Shown here: positions 28,943-39,403 of the stretch, piece after piece
Layout: every line of letters begins with the position of its first letter
How positions within the stretch are numbered: the stretch's first letter is position 1
Assembly (NCBI RefSeq): GCF_012290005.1
Contig: NZ_JAAXMS010000010.1
Span: 124,001-188,000, forward strand
Reading direction: 5' to 3'
Origin: Crateriforma spongiae
GTDB taxonomy: Bacteria; Planctomycetota; Planctomycetia; Pirellulales; Pirellulaceae
Length of the DNA stretch: 64,000 nucleotides
The notes under the pieces: model-generated
The model's database searches: none
What the model saw: the letters and a program-made list of their open reading frames with translations, nothing else
What the model was told of the DNA's origin: nothing
Position numbers and translations under genes: made by a program

Positions 28943-29992
28943 ATGATTGCATTGCCGTCGACCGCTGCCGCCCGGCCTGGACACCGCGGGCATGTCACGA
29001 ATCGGTCCGCCGGTTGGTGGTTGTCCGGTCTGTTGGTCCTTTGCGGTCCGGCCGCATCGGTGATCGCCCAGAACGGTGCCGACGTCAAAGACCCGTCGCA
29101 GCAGGTCCAGACGCCGTTTGCCGCGGGAGTGTTGATCGAAATTCCGCCGGCGCCGAAGCCCGAAGAAACCAATTCGGGCCCGTTCCCGATGAGCGAACTG
29201 GAACAAATGCACCCGGAAATCGCCTGGCAGGGCGAAGCCTATCCCGAAGGCAAACCGCATTTCCAAGCGGCCAGCCGGACGTTGGCCCGGCGAGCACAAA
29301 GCGTCACGCTGCGTCGCGAGATCTATTGTTTGGAGTTTTCCTTCAAGCCGCTGCGTCAGATCTTTGCCGACGTCCCCGCACCCGGCGGCCAGACCCAGCG
29401 AAAGTTGGTCACGTATATGGTTTTCCGTCTGCGTTACCGGGGCAACGATCTGCGTCCGGCCACCGAACGCGTCGGCGATGCGGATCTGTACGAACGGATC
29501 GAAGCGGTCAGTTATCCGTCGAAGCGTGGTTTTCCGATCCTGGAATTGGTCAATCGCGAAACCGGCCGGCGGGTGATCGACCGTTTGCTGCCGTCGGTCA
29601 AAGAACAAATCACCCGGCGGGAACAAATCGTGGTTCCGCTGTACAACACCGTGGAAATCAGCCGGCAAAAGATTCCGTTGTCTCGTGACCCCGAAGCCCC
29701 CGGCGTTTGGGGGCTGGCCACGTGGACCGACGTCGACCCGGACATCGATTTCTTGTCGGTCGACGTCTTCGGGCTGACCAACGCCTTCGAAATCGATGAT
29801 TTGGGCAGCGACAGCCAGTATCGCCGCAAGGCACTGTCGCTGAACTTCTTCCGCCCCGGCGACGCGGTCAATCCGACCGAAGACAAGATCCGCTTCGGCG
29901 TTCCGCCGTACAGCAACCCGATCGACCAACAGGTGATTCTGGACAAGTATGGCTTGGAAGAACGCCTTGATTATCGGTGGATCTTTCGCTAG
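28943..29992 (+). CDS. Exported protein of unknown function
   Basis: 349 residues from the ATG at 28943, which has GGGA nine bases upstream; ATG 28916 and GTG 28877 are possible longer starts. A hydrophobic segment ([19 protein letters not shown]) ends in an AxA-like site, consistent with a signal peptide. The body has mixed alpha/beta character, with several aromatic-rich strands ([24 protein letters not shown]) and a regular spacing of charged residues. I do not recognise the family. It lies in tandem with the exported protein at 27112 and may be co-transcribed with it. No stable terminator is seen before rpmA. Confidence 0.72.
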   Translation: MIALPSTAAARPGHRGHVTNRSAGWWLSGLLVLCGPAASVIAQNGADVKDPSQQVQTPFAAGVLIEIPPAPKPEETNSGPFPMSELEQMHPEIAWQGEAYPEGKPHFQAASRTLARRAQSVTLRREIYCLEFSFKPLRQIFADVPAPGGQTQRKLVTYMVFRLRYRGNDLRPATERVGDADLYERIEAVSYPSKRGFPILELVNRETGRRVIDRLLPSVKEQITRREQIVVPLYNTVEISRQKIPLSRDPEAPGVWGLATWTDVDPDIDFLSVDVFGLTNAFEIDDLGSDSQYRRKALSLNFFRPGDAVNPTEDKIRFGVPPYSNPIDQQVILDKYGLEERLDYRWIFR

Positions 29993-30276
29993 CTTTCTCG
30001 ATTCGAAATTCGCCGTCCGTCCGGCCTGAAATTTGCCTCGCCGCATATTCGCACCGTGGTGCCAGATTTCCGCGGCTTGGTGCCGACGAACGGATATGAA
30101 CCAGTCGATCCCGATTTTCCCGATCCAGCTTCTTCCGATCCGGCAGCCCTTCACCGGCCGATTCGTGAAGGGTTTCCCCGGTCTGGTGGCACAGGCCATC
30201 GAAGATTGGGTCGCCCCCTGGTTCGAAACAGTTTTGCAATACGCACTTTGGCAATCCGAATAAAGAAGACCCATCG

Positions 30277-30528
30277 ATGGCACACAAAAAGGGACAAGGT
30301 AGTAGCCGAAACGGCCGTGACAGCAACGCGCAACGTCGTGGCGTCAAGCGTTTCGGTGGCCAAGCGGTGACCGCCGGCAGCATCCTGGTTCGTCAGGTCG
30401 GCACCAAATTCAAGCCCGGTCGCAATGTCGGCATCGGCAACGATTACACGCTGTTTTCGTTGGTCGACGGCACCGTCCGTTTCGACCAGGAAGGCCGCCG
30501 GGTCAACGTCGACTTGGCCGAAGCCTAA
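30277..30528 (+). CDS. rpmA: 50S ribosomal protein L27
   Basis: 83 residues, a typical L27 length. The N-terminus [20 protein letters not shown] and the [19 protein letters not shown] core are diagnostic. L27 sits at the peptidyl-transferase centre of the large ribosomal subunit. Its usual upstream partner, rplU (L21), is absent: the 284 bases upstream hold no gene. The obg gene follows 180 bases downstream, which keeps the common rpmA-obg order. Confidence 0.97.
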   Translation: MAHKKGQGSSRNGRDSNAQRRGVKRFGGQAVTAGSILVRQVGTKFKPGRNVGIGNDYTLFSLVDGTVRFDQEGRRVNVDLAEA

Positions 30529-30708
30529 GCGCATCGATTTGACCGACGCCCGGGAATCGCCCGCGATCCGTCTCGGCTGTTGACATTCATCGCCAGGCCA
30601 ACCGTCAGTCCCATGGGCACGCGACGGTTGTTGGGTTTGCCGTGGTGAATTTCCGCCAGTCGATGCCGATGTGCGTCATCCCGGGCCATTGATAGACCAG
30701 CCGCAGCC

Positions 30709-31911
30709 ATGTTCGTTGACCGTGTCCAAATTGAATTGCAGGCCGGTCGCGGTGGCGATGGTTGCATGAGCTTTCGTCGTGAAAAGTACGTCCCCCGCGG
30801 TGGTCCGGACGGCGGCGACGGTGGCAACGGCGGCAGTCTGATCTTGGAGGCCAAGCTGGGCGTTAACAGCTTGGCCGCCTTTGCCAATCGGCATTTCTAT
30901 CGCGCCCCCAAGGGCCAACCCGGCCAAGGTTCGATGCGGCACGGGCGCAACGGCAAGGATGAAACGCTGTACGTCCCGCCGGGCACCACCGTGATCGATG
31001 CCCAGCACGGCTTTGTGATCAAAGACCTAACCCAGCCCGGCGAACGATTCGTGATCGCCCACGGCGGCAAGGGCGGTCACGGCAACGCACGTTTTAAGTC
31101 CAGCACCAATCAGGCACCGCGGCATCGCACGTTGGGCGAGGAACCGGAAAGCCGGGCGGTGATTCTGGAGCTTCGATCGATCGCCGACGTTGGCTTGGTC
31201 GGAAAGCCGAATGCCGGTAAAAGCACGCTGCTATCGCGAATCAGCAGTGCAAGGCCCGAGATCGCCGATTATCCGTTCACGACGAAACATCCCAACTTGG
31301 GAATCGTCGACGTGGACATGGAACGGTCATTCGTTCTGGCGGACATCCCCGGTCTGATCGAAGGGGCCAGCGAAGGCGTCGGTTTGGGACACGAATTTCT
31401 GAAGCACGTCGAACGCGCCGGCTTGCTGGTCCACTTGGTCGAACCGGCGCCGATCGACGGCACCGAACCGCTGCAGAACTACCAAGCCATTCGCGAAGAA
31501 ATCTGTGAATACGATGCTTCGCTGGGCGAACGCGACGAATTGCTGGTCGTCACCAAAGCCGAATTGGACGGCGCCGACGACGTGGCCCGGGAACTGTCCG
31601 AACAAACGGGCCGACAGGTTCATCTGATCAGCGCGATGACCGGCGAAGGGCTGGACACGCTGACCGACGCGATCATGCAACGGGTCCAGCAACGTCGCCA
31701 AGCACTGATCGACGCGGGCGAAGACGTCGTGATGCTGCGGCCCGAAGACGCGAAGCCCACCAAAGGCGAAAAAGTCGCCAAGCGTCGGCGTCGGGTTCCG
31801 CCTCATTTGGCCGGACCCACCGCGCAGCTGAGCAACGATTTGCAGGCCAAGGATTTCCAGGACGGGGACGAATCGACTTCGGACGGCTCGGATCCAAAGG
31901 AGTCGTCTTGA
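30709..31911 (+). CDS. obg: Obg GTPase (ribosome assembly / stress)
   Basis: 400 residues. The N-terminal Gly-rich Obg fold (1-158, for example [13 protein letters not shown]) is followed by a GTPase domain. G1 is GKPNAGKS (165-172), the switch is TTKHP, G3 is DIPG (212-215) and G5 is SAM (308-310). The G4 base-specificity motif, normally NKxD, reads TKAE (282-285). There is no OCT domain; the tail (about 345-400) is instead a basic then acidic low-complexity stretch. Obg proteins assist 50S subunit maturation and stress responses. The gene follows rpmA, as in many bacteria, and overlaps coaX by four bases. Confidence 0.95.
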   Translation: MFVDRVQIELQAGRGGDGCMSFRREKYVPRGGPDGGDGGNGGSLILEAKLGVNSLAAFANRHFYRAPKGQPGQGSMRHGRNGKDETLYVPPGTTVIDAQHGFVIKDLTQPGERFVIAHGGKGGHGNARFKSSTNQAPRHRTLGEEPESRAVILELRSIADVGLVGKPNAGKSTLLSRISSARPEIADYPFTTKHPNLGIVDVDMERSFVLADIPGLIEGASEGVGLGHEFLKHVERAGLLVHLVEPAPIDGTEPLQNYQAIREEICEYDASLGERDELLVVTKAELDGADDVARELSEQTGRQVHLISAMTGEGLDTLTDAIMQRVQQRRQALIDAGEDVVMLRPEDAKPTKGEKVAKRRRRVPPHLAGPTAQLSNDLQAKDFQDGDESTSDGSDPKESS

Positions 31912-32807
31912 GCGTCCAGGCATATCATCCGTCGGCCGCATCGTGGCAGCCGCCCGGAGGGATTGTGGCGGTCGACTTGGGCAACACGGCCGCCAAGGTA
32001 TTGATCTCCGACGCATTGGCGGGCATTCGCCCTTTTGGTTCCGATCACGTTTCACCACTGTCCCGGTCATTTGCCATCGACGCCGGACCGTGGACCGACC
32101 AGGCAATCGATTGGGTGCGGCAGCACGCGCCGGCGGTGCATCAGTGGCGTCTTGCCAGCGTCAACCGCGGGGCCGCGTCACGACTGCAGTCGGATATTTT
32201 GAAACGATTCCCCGGCGCCGATGTGGTGCGGGTGGTTCACGACCGTGTGCCGGTCACCAGCGACCTGGCGGCCCCCCAGCGGATCGGAATTGATCGTCTG
32301 TTGTGCGCCTTTGCGGCCGGTCTGGCCGACCCCGGCCCCCCGCAACGTGCCACGACCTTGGTCGATGCAGGTTCAGCGGTCACGGTCGATTTTCTGGACG
32401 ACCAGGGAATCTTTCGGGGCGGAGCCATTTTGCCGGGGTTGAATCTGCAGGCACGTTCTTTGGCGACCGGGACGGATCTGTTGCCCCAAATCGACTGGAT
32501 CAGCGAAACGTCATTGCAGTCGCCCGGCAAGGACACCGTCGCGGCGATCCGGCTGGGCATCTTGTCGGGCGTTGCCGGAGCGATCGACCGGCTGGCGACC
32601 CGATACGGCACCGATCGGGTGCTGATCACCGGCGGCGATGCCACCGCGATCGCGCCGCACCTGAGTGTCCGCCATCGTGTCTGTCACGACATGGTGGGCG
32701 TGGGCATCCTGGCGTGCCGCTGTTGGTCGCCATCGGAATCAGCGTCCGGCCCCACCGATCCACCGCCCGATCCGGCCGACGCCACGCCGAGCCAGCGACA
32801 CTGTTGA
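31908..32807 (+). CDS. coaX: Type III pantothenate kinase
   Basis: 299 residues. It starts at a TTG that overlaps the obg stop (TTGA) and has an excellent GGAG ribosome-binding site seven bases upstream, so translation is coupled. The family motifs are present: [14 protein letters not shown] (phosphate-binding, N-terminal), [22 protein letters not shown] and [15 protein letters not shown]. It phosphorylates pantothenate in the first step of coenzyme A synthesis. Type III enzymes use ATP poorly and are not feedback-inhibited by CoA. The C-terminal 30 residues are Pro/Ser-rich and probably disordered. Confidence 0.93.
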   Translation: MSVQAYHPSAASWQPPGGIVAVDLGNTAAKVLISDALAGIRPFGSDHVSPLSRSFAIDAGPWTDQAIDWVRQHAPAVHQWRLASVNRGAASRLQSDILKRFPGADVVRVVHDRVPVTSDLAAPQRIGIDRLLCAFAAGLADPGPPQRATTLVDAGSAVTVDFLDDQGIFRGGAILPGLNLQARSLATGTDLLPQIDWISETSLQSPGKDTVAAIRLGILSGVAGAIDRLATRYGTDRVLITGGDATAIAPHLSVRHRVCHDMVGVGILACRCWSPSESASGPTDPPPDPADATPSQRHC

Positions 32808-32853
32808 CCGTTCCACTGCACTGGTATCCTGCCTTGCTGCAGCGATCACAGCC

Positions 32854-33834
32854 ATGATTTACGTTCTGAACCAACCCACCATCGTTGACCTTTGTGGCGC
32901 CGACGCGGACCAGATTTTGCACAATCTGACCACGGCGGACGTGCGTGCGCTTGCCGTCGGCCAGGGCTGTGAATCGTTCATCACCGACGTCCGCGGAAAG
33001 ACGCTGCATCATGTCATGGTGTATCGAACGGACCAGGGATTTCGTTTGGTCGGCCCCGGTGGCGAATCGGCCAAGGATCCCCAAACATCGTTTTGCCAAC
33101 GCTTGGTGGACCACTGCGACCGTTACATCATCCGCGAAGACGCCACCCCGACGATCGTCGAGGGCGATTGGCGACTGTGGGTCGCCGACCCGGAATCTGC
33201 CGCCGGTTTGAACGATTCCTGGCATGATTGTTCGTGGCTGGGACCGGGCAGTCGGATGTGCTGGTCCACTGACGACGCGTCCGTTTCACTGGATGGGCCT
33301 GTCGGTGACCAAGCCGCGTTTCATTGGCACCGCGTCATCGCCGGATTTCCCTGGTACGGCATCGACTTGGACGATTCGAATCTGCCTCAGGAGGCCGACC
33401 GCGATTCCCAGACGATCAGCTTCACCAAGGGCTGTTATCTGGGGCAAGAAACCGTGGCCCGCCTGGACGCGTTGGGCCAAGTCCAACGAAAACTGGTGCA
33501 CTGGGCGATCGGGCCGGCGGATGATTCACAGACGATGACCTCCGGCGATCCAGAACCAGTGGCGGTCACCGTGCCGACCGGCACCACGCTGCTGGCCGGT
33601 GCAAAGAAGGTCGCACGGTTGACCAGCTTGGCAACGCTGCGGCCGCCGAACGGCGTCGCCGAATCGGCGGTCGAAAAATTTCGATCCATGACGCAATCCA
33701 TCTCGTTTCCCGTCGCCGCCGTGGCGATGGGTTTCGCCCGGCGAAGCCACTTCGACCCCGGCGCACGTGCCGAAGGATCCGATGCCGCCGGTCAACCGAT
33801 CCAGGGTGAAGTATTGGCCGTGCCCCATGAATGA
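32854..33834 (+). CDS. YgfZ/GcvT-type folate-binding protein
   Basis: 326 residues from the ATG at 32854. The YgfZ signature KGCYLGQE is near residues 192-199, and the N-terminal part has the aminomethyltransferase-like fold (DADQILHNLTTADV, FITDVRGKTLHHVMVY). YgfZ proteins bind tetrahydrofolate and support iron-sulfur cluster enzymes. The gene end overlaps the following sigma factor gene by eight bases (ATGAATGA), which ties them in one transcript. A function in Fe-S repair is known for the family; nothing local links it to one enzyme. Confidence 0.9.
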   Translation: MIYVLNQPTIVDLCGADADQILHNLTTADVRALAVGQGCESFITDVRGKTLHHVMVYRTDQGFRLVGPGGESAKDPQTSFCQRLVDHCDRYIIREDATPTIVEGDWRLWVADPESAAGLNDSWHDCSWLGPGSRMCWSTDDASVSLDGPVGDQAAFHWHRVIAGFPWYGIDLDDSNLPQEADRDSQTISFTKGCYLGQETVARLDALGQVQRKLVHWAIGPADDSQTMTSGDPEPVAVTVPTGTTLLAGAKKVARLTSLATLRPPNGVAESAVEKFRSMTQSISFPVAAVAMGFARRSHFDPGARAEGSDAAGQPIQGEVLAVPHE

Positions 33835-34477
33835 TCCGCAAACGGAATCGTCCGAAGAATTTTTGGCTCAACTGGAACGGGTCCGCCAAGGCGATGATGA
33901 AGCGACGGCACAACTGTGGCATCGCTATTTTGCTCCTCTGGTGCGTTTGGCCGCCGGCCGGCTGCCGACCAGCTTGCGTCGAACCGGCGACGAAGAAGAC
34001 ATCGCTTTGTCGGCCTTCAACAGTTTCATCGCCGGAATCCGCCGCGATCAATTCCCCGATCTCAGCGGCCCGGACAACTTGTGGGGCCTGCTGATCACCC
34101 TGACCAGCCGCAAGGTGCACGCCCATTTGCGGCACCACACACGGCAAAAGCGGGGCGGCGGCAGCGTCCGGGGGGAATCGGTTTTCATCGATCCGGCCGG
34201 CGAAAAACGTAATAATGGAATCGGCGGAGTGTCCGATGACTTGGGCCCCCCCGATTTACAGGTCGAATTGGCCGAAGCCTGCGACACGCTGCTGGAACAG
34301 CTGGATGATGACCAGCTGCGCCAAATCGCGGTGATGCGGATGGACGGGTTTCTGGTTGACGAGATTGCCCAACGTTTGCAACTAAGCAAGCGGGCCGTTG
34401 AACGAAGATTGCAGTTGATTCGTCGTATCTGGAGCGAACAAGCTGAATCAGCGACGACGGACGACGCTCAGGATTAA
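33827..34477 (+). CDS. ECF-like sigma factor
   Basis: 216 residues from the ATG at 33827. Region 2 spans about 12-85 (FLAQLERVRQGDDEATAQLWHRYF and EEDIALSAFNSFI), and a helix-turn-helix of region 4 spans about 165-205 (LVDEIAQRLQLSKRAVERRLQLIRRIW). This is the 'ECF-like' group typical of planctomycetes. It overlaps the YgfZ gene by eight bases upstream and precedes a Ser/Thr kinase-TPR gene by 79 bases, making a second sigma/kinase pair in this window. Confidence 0.9.
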   Translation: MNDPQTESSEEFLAQLERVRQGDDEATAQLWHRYFAPLVRLAAGRLPTSLRRTGDEEDIALSAFNSFIAGIRRDQFPDLSGPDNLWGLLITLTSRKVHAHLRHHTRQKRGGGSVRGESVFIDPAGEKRNNGIGGVSDDLGPPDLQVELAEACDTLLEQLDDDQLRQIAVMRMDGFLVDEIAQRLQLSKRAVERRLQLIRRIWSEQAESATTDDAQD

Positions 34478-34556
34478 CGATTGTCCAGTGGGTGCGGCGA
34501 CGTCACGGTACCAATCTAGGTAGGAATGCGACCTTCACGGACAACGGATCCACGGG

Positions 34557-37532
34557 ATGACCAAACAACTGAGCGACCTGACGGCAAGCGAATTGGCCCG
34601 CCTGGACGCGATCTGCCTGGAATTCGAAGACATGCTTCGCAAGGGCGTCAACAACGTTGACGACCTGATCGCATCCTTCCTGGACCGTTTCGACGGATCC
34701 TCCAGCGAAATGTCCCCCGACCCGATCCTGCTGAAACAGGAATTGGAGTTGGTCGCCCGTGAATATGCCGGCGACGATTCTCCCCGACCGGTGATGGATG
34801 CGTCTCGAGGCGCATTCGGTCTGCCTCCGGTTGACGATACCCCCGGCGCTTCGACAGGATCCGCCGGCACCGCGACCTCACCCCCTGCCAACGGGCCGCC
34901 GCAAAGCGGGTCGGCCGGCATTTCCCCCACCGGCCACAAGCACCAGGCGGTCGTTGACGACGGATTGCCCCACATCGGTGACACGATCGGCCCGTACATC
35001 ATCGACGGCGAACTGGGACGCGGCGGGATGGGGATCGTGTTCCGCGCGACCGACACACGATTGGATCGCGTCGTGGCGATCAAAATGCTGTCGGTCGGCG
35101 GAAAACATCACGCGGAATTGGTCGAACGTTTCCAACGCGAAGCCAAGGCGGTCGCCAAGATCGTGCACCCCAACATCGTCGAATTGTTCGATGTGGGCCA
35201 ACACAACGGTCTGCCCTATGCCGTGATGGAGTTCCTGCACGGTGAAACGCTGGTCGATCGATTCAAACAGGCACGATTGTCGACCGACCAAGTCCGCCAA
35301 ATCGGCGTTCAAATCGCCAGCGCGCTGGCCACATGCCACGCTTCCGGTGTGATCCACCGCGACTTGAAGCCCCACAACGTCATGCTGATGCACCGCAGCG
35401 GTGGCGTCGATTCGCGCATGAAATCGATCAGCGCCTCTAGCGTCGCCGATGAAGCCACGCTGGTCATCCAACCCGATGACTCACCGACGTCCGGTTCGGG
35501 CGTATCGGTTTCCTCTCGCAGCAATCTGACCGTCAAACTGTTCGACTTTGGCCTGTCGCGGGTTCCCCGTGGCGGGCTGGAGGTCAACGATGCATTGCCC
35601 GCCGACGCGGATTCACCGGTTGCCCACGATGCCAGCACCCAGGGCGGATTGGATGACCAAACTCGGGCAGGTCTGATCCTGGGAACACCGGGTTACATGT
35701 CGCCCGAACAAGCCCGCGGCGAAGCGGTCACACCGGCGGCCGACTTGTTCGGCCTGGGTTGCGTCTTGTACGAAGCGTTCTATGGGCGTCGTGCGTTCGA
35801 AGGCGAAACCTCCGCGGATCGATTCGCGGCATCGCTGCACAAGGAACCGCTGTACGACCCGATGCGACGCCGTGATGATCCGGAATTGGCCGAAATCATC
35901 GAACGCTGTTTGGCCAAGTCCGTTGATGACCGTCCCAGCTCGGCCGCCGAGGTCGCCGAAGCGTTGCGAATCGAACCGGTTGCCGACCCGTCGGGTTCGT
36001 CGATCAGCGGATTCGGTCCACCACCGGTCTCCGATGCGACCTTCGGCCGTCGACGATTTGTTGAATCGTTGATGGGAGGTGCGGCCGGCCTGATCATCGG
36101 CGGGCTTTGGCACCAACAGCTGACCGCAGCGATGTACGACATCCGATCACTCGGGGTGTTGACGTTCGTCGAACGTGGCAAGACGCAAGAGACGCAATCA
36201 CTGCGCCGCGAAGATCTGGGCGAACGAATCGCCAGCGAAGGCGAACAGTTGTCACAAGCGTTGGTCAACGAACTGAGCAAAGTGAAAGACCTGACCGTCG
36301 CGAAGTTCTTTCCGCTTTACGCCCAAAACCCAAAACAGTATCAAGCCGCCGCACGAGAGCTGGACGTTGACGCGTTGGTTGACGGCCAGTTTCGACGCAT
36401 CAGCGATGACACGGGTCAGTCCAAAGCACTGGAGATCAATCTACAGATCATTTCCGGCGACGACGGCAAACAACTGTGGGGCGATACCGTCTTGGTCGCC
36501 GGCGGCGACAATTTATTGGAACGCAAGACGATGGCGTCGGCTTTGGTCAAAGCGATCGGCCGCGGCTTGTCATCCACACGTCAATCCATCGACGGTCTCC
36601 GGCGTCCGAAAGATCCCGAGGTGCTTTGTTGCCTGAACAAGGGCGAAGTCAGCAACGATCCGGACAACGTCGGCGCGATGCGAAAATCGCTGGCTTGTTT
36701 CCAGCACGCATTGGAAGGCGATCCGGAATACGCCGAAAGCCACGCCGGGGTGGCGTTGATGTCGGTTTCGTTGGCGGGTCGTGTTGACGGAGACGAATGC
36801 GTTTCGTTGGTCAACAAAGCTCGCGATCACATCCGCCTGGCTTTGACGTTTGACCCCGACAACATGAAAGCAAAACTGGCCCGGGCGATGATCGATTGGC
36901 AAATCGATTTCAACTATGAACCGGCCTACAAAGCCCTGGAAGAATTGGCCCCCCAGTATCCCAACGCTTGGCAGGTGTATCACCAATGGGGGCTGTTGTC
37001 GCTGACGATGTCACAAAACGCGATCGCGTTGCAACAGCTGCGAATGGCCGTTCGTTTGGCACCGCGCCTGCAATCCGCCAAAGCCGATGTGGCTCGTGCC
37101 CAGTGGTTGCGTGGTCAACGCAGCCGAGCCAGCAAGGACGCACAACTGGAATTGGAAGAACGGCCCACTGACGTCTATGCCCGAGGCCTGTTGATCGATC
37201 TGCATGAACAAATCGAAGACTTCGCCGCCGCGGCTGCCGTCGACCCGGAGTTTGGTTCCCCCACCGGCGCCGTATGGAATCGATCGTCCTACCAAAAGCG
37301 ACGCGCACAACGGCTGTCGGCCATTCCGTACGGACCGTTCGGCAAAGTCAGCAACCAGATATTGTTCTGGCAACGATTCGGCAACACGGAACTTTCCAGT
37401 TACGAACAGTTCCACTTGTGGTCCAAAGCACAGTCGCCGTCGTTGCCGTTCCTGTTGGCCCGGCACCCGGCGTTGCTGTCGATGCGGACAGCCGATTACG
37501 GACGCGAGGTATTGCCGCGTGGCTTTTTCTAG
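34557..37532 (+). CDS. Ser/Thr protein kinase with membrane helix and TPR-like domain
   Basis: 991 residues. After a disordered N-terminus comes a Hanks kinase domain: Gly loop GRGGMG (154-159), Lys176 in VAIKM, catalytic HRD at 267-269, intact DFG at 330-332 and the SPE motif of the activation segment. About 60 residues separate HRD and DFG instead of about 20, so the catalytic region carries a Ser-rich insertion, and a second acidic insertion lies in the activation loop. A likely membrane helix lies near 500-520. The C-terminal part has the pattern of TPR repeats (about 700-880). It follows an ECF sigma factor and converges with lepA, with stop codons five bases apart. The substrate, perhaps the sigma factor, is inference. 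Confidence 0.9.
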   Translation: MTKQLSDLTASELARLDAICLEFEDMLRKGVNNVDDLIASFLDRFDGSSSEMSPDPILLKQELELVAREYAGDDSPRPVMDASRGAFGLPPVDDTPGASTGSAGTATSPPANGPPQSGSAGISPTGHKHQAVVDDGLPHIGDTIGPYIIDGELGRGGMGIVFRATDTRLDRVVAIKMLSVGGKHHAELVERFQREAKAVAKIVHPNIVELFDVGQHNGLPYAVMEFLHGETLVDRFKQARLSTDQVRQIGVQIASALATCHASGVIHRDLKPHNVMLMHRSGGVDSRMKSISASSVADEATLVIQPDDSPTSGSGVSVSSRSNLTVKLFDFGLSRVPRGGLEVNDALPADADSPVAHDASTQGGLDDQTRAGLILGTPGYMSPEQARGEAVTPAADLFGLGCVLYEAFYGRRAFEGETSADRFAASLHKEPLYDPMRRRDDPELAEIIERCLAKSVDDRPSSAAEVAEALRIEPVADPSGSSISGFGPPPVSDATFGRRRFVESLMGGAAGLIIGGLWHQQLTAAMYDIRSLGVLTFVERGKTQETQSLRREDLGERIASEGEQLSQALVNELSKVKDLTVAKFFPLYAQNPKQYQAAARELDVDALVDGQFRRISDDTGQSKALEINLQIISGDDGKQLWGDTVLVAGGDNLLERKTMASALVKAIGRGLSSTRQSIDGLRRPKDPEVLCCLNKGEVSNDPDNVGAMRKSLACFQHALEGDPEYAESHAGVALMSVSLAGRVDGDECVSLVNKARDHIRLALTFDPDNMKAKLARAMIDWQIDFNYEPAYKALEELAPQYPNAWQVYHQWGLLSLTMSQNAIALQQLRMAVRLAPRLQSAKADVARAQWLRGQRSRASKDAQLELEERPTDVYARGLLIDLHEQIEDFAAAAAVDPEFGSPTGAVWNRSSYQKRRAQRLSAIPYGPFGKVSNQILFWQRFGNTELSSYEQFHLWSKAQSPSLPFLLARHPALLSMRTADYGREVLPRGFF

Positions 37533-37537
37533 AACGA

Positions 37538-39337
37538 CTAAGCCTGCTCGGAATCGCTAAGCACGGCCATGAAGGCTTTCTGGCTGATCTCGACGTTGCC
37601 GATGGCCTTCATGCGTTTCTTGCCTTCCTTTTGCTTTTGCAGCAGTTTCCGCTTCCGCGTGATATCGCCACCGTAACACTTGGCCGTCACGTTCTTTCGC
37701 ATCGCCGGCACGGTTTCTCGCGCGATCACACGGCTGCCGATTGCCGCTTGGACCGCAACCTCGAACATGTGACGTTCGATTTCCTTCTTCAAACGCTTCG
37801 CCACCGCACGGCCACGGCGGTCGGCATCGGCGCGGTTGCATACGACGCTGAGCGCGTCGACGCGTTTGCCGTTGACCAAGATATCCATCCGCACCAGATC
37901 CGCCGGTTCATAGCCGACCATTTCATAGTCCAGCGTGCCGTAACCGCGGGTGCAGCTTTTGATTTTGTCGTGCAAGTCGTAAACGACCTCGGCCAGCGGG
38001 ATGTCATAAGTCAACATCGTGCGTCCGGCGGCCAAGTATTCCTGGCTTTTCTGGATGCCACGTCGTTCCTGACACAGCTTCATCACCGGACCAATGAAAT
38101 CATCCGGAACGATGACATTGCATCGCACGATCGGCTGGCGAAATTCTTCGATGTCGCCGGGATCGGGCACGTCTTGCGGCTTGTGGATCTCTTGGACCTC
38201 GCCACGTTTGTCGGTGATCTCGTAAGTGACGTTGGGCGCCGTTTGCACCAAGTCGATGTCGGCTTCGTTTTCCAACCGTTGCTGGATGATTTCCATGTGC
38301 AACAGCCCCAGAAAACCGCACCGAAATCCGAAGCCCAAGGCGTCACTGGTTTCCGGTTCAAATTCAAAGCTGGGGTCGTTGATCGACAATCGCTCCAACG
38401 CGTCACGTAGTTCGCTGAAGTCTTGGCCGTCGCTGGGGAACAAGCCGCAATAGACCATTCGCTTGGGCCGGTCATACCCCGGCAAAGGCTCGGCCGGTTT
38501 GTCGCCGGGAATGCTGACGGTATCGCCGATGTGAACATCGGACAGACTTTTGATGTTGCAAATCAAATAGCCGACTTGGCCGGCCGACAGCGAATCACGA
38601 GACTGGCGTTGGGGCGTGAATTGGCCCAATTCGACCACTTCGTGCTCGGTTCCGGCACGCAGAAAACGAATTTTCTGGCCTTTGCGCACCGTGCCCTGCC
38701 GTATCCGCACGTAGGTGATCGCGCCACGAAAATCATCGTAGTTTGAATCGAACACCATCGCCTGCAGCGTGGCTTTCGGATCACCGCCGGGATCGGGAAC
38801 GTGTTCGATGATCGTGTCGATCAGCCCATCGACGCCTTGCCCGGTCTTGGCACTGACGCGAACGCATTCGTCCGGGTCGGTTCCCAGACTGTTCATCATT
38901 TCTTCGGCAACTTCATCGGGCCGCGCGTGGGTCAGATCGATCTTATTGATCACCGGGATGATGGTCAGATCGTGTTCCATGGCGGCGAACGCGTTGGCCA
39001 CCGTTTGAGCCTCGACACCTTGAAACGCATCGACCAGCAATAGCGCGCCTTCGCAACACGCCAACGACCGTGACACTTCGTATTGAAAGTCGACGTGCCC
39101 GGGCGTGTCGATCAAGTTCAGTTCATAGTCTTGACCGTTTCGATTGAAACGCATCGTCACGCTGCGTGCTTTGATCGTGATCCCGCGTTGGCGTTCCAGT
39201 TCCAAGTCATCCAACAGCTGCGATTTCATTTCGCGTGTGCTGACGGTCCCGGTGACTTCCAACAGGCGATCGGCCAGCGTGCTTTTGCCGTGGTCGATGT
39301 GCGCGATGATGCAGAAGTTGCGTATTATTGTGGACAT
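37538..39337 (-). CDS. lepA: Elongation factor 4 (LepA)
   Basis: 599 residues from the ATG at 39337, the standard length. It contains the translational GTPase P-loop (AHIDHGKST), the RGITIKA switch, DTPGHVDF and NKID motifs, and the LepA-specific C-terminal domain (GYGTLDYEMVGYEPADLVRMD). LepA back-translocates stalled ribosomes and affects translation initiation under ionic stress. It converges with the kinase gene and follows the ROK kinase gene on the same strand after 66 bases. Confidence 0.97.
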   Translation of the reverse strand: MSTIIRNFCIIAHIDHGKSTLADRLLEVTGTVSTREMKSQLLDDLELERQRGITIKARSVTMRFNRNGQDYELNLIDTPGHVDFQYEVSRSLACCEGALLLVDAFQGVEAQTVANAFAAMEHDLTIIPVINKIDLTHARPDEVAEEMMNSLGTDPDECVRVSAKTGQGVDGLIDTIIEHVPDPGGDPKATLQAMVFDSNYDDFRGAITYVRIRQGTVRKGQKIRFLRAGTEHEVVELGQFTPQRQSRDSLSAGQVGYLICNIKSLSDVHIGDTVSIPGDKPAEPLPGYDRPKRMVYCGLFPSDGQDFSELRDALERLSINDPSFEFEPETSDALGFGFRCGFLGLLHMEIIQQRLENEADIDLVQTAPNVTYEITDKRGEVQEIHKPQDVPDPGDIEEFRQPIVRCNVIVPDDFIGPVMKLCQERRGIQKSQEYLAAGRTMLTYDIPLAEVVYDLHDKIKSCTRGYGTLDYEMVGYEPADLVRMDILVNGKRVDALSVVCNRADADRRGRAVAKRLKKEIERHMFEVAVQAAIGSRVIARETVPAMRKNVTAKCYGGDITRKRKLLQKQKEGKKRMKAIGNVEISQKAFMAVLSDSEQA

Positions 39338-39403
39338 AAAGATCGCTATGCGAATCCGCCCTTGGGTCAAGGACGGTGTGAATGGTTCAACCGATCAATC
39401 GAT

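Noticed and set aside
30210-30245. A GGTTCGAAA stretch resembling a tRNA T-arm
   Set aside because: No acceptor or anticodon arms fold around it.
37274-38410. 378-codon plus-strand frame opposite lepA
   Set aside because: Antisense shadow; lepA is unambiguous.
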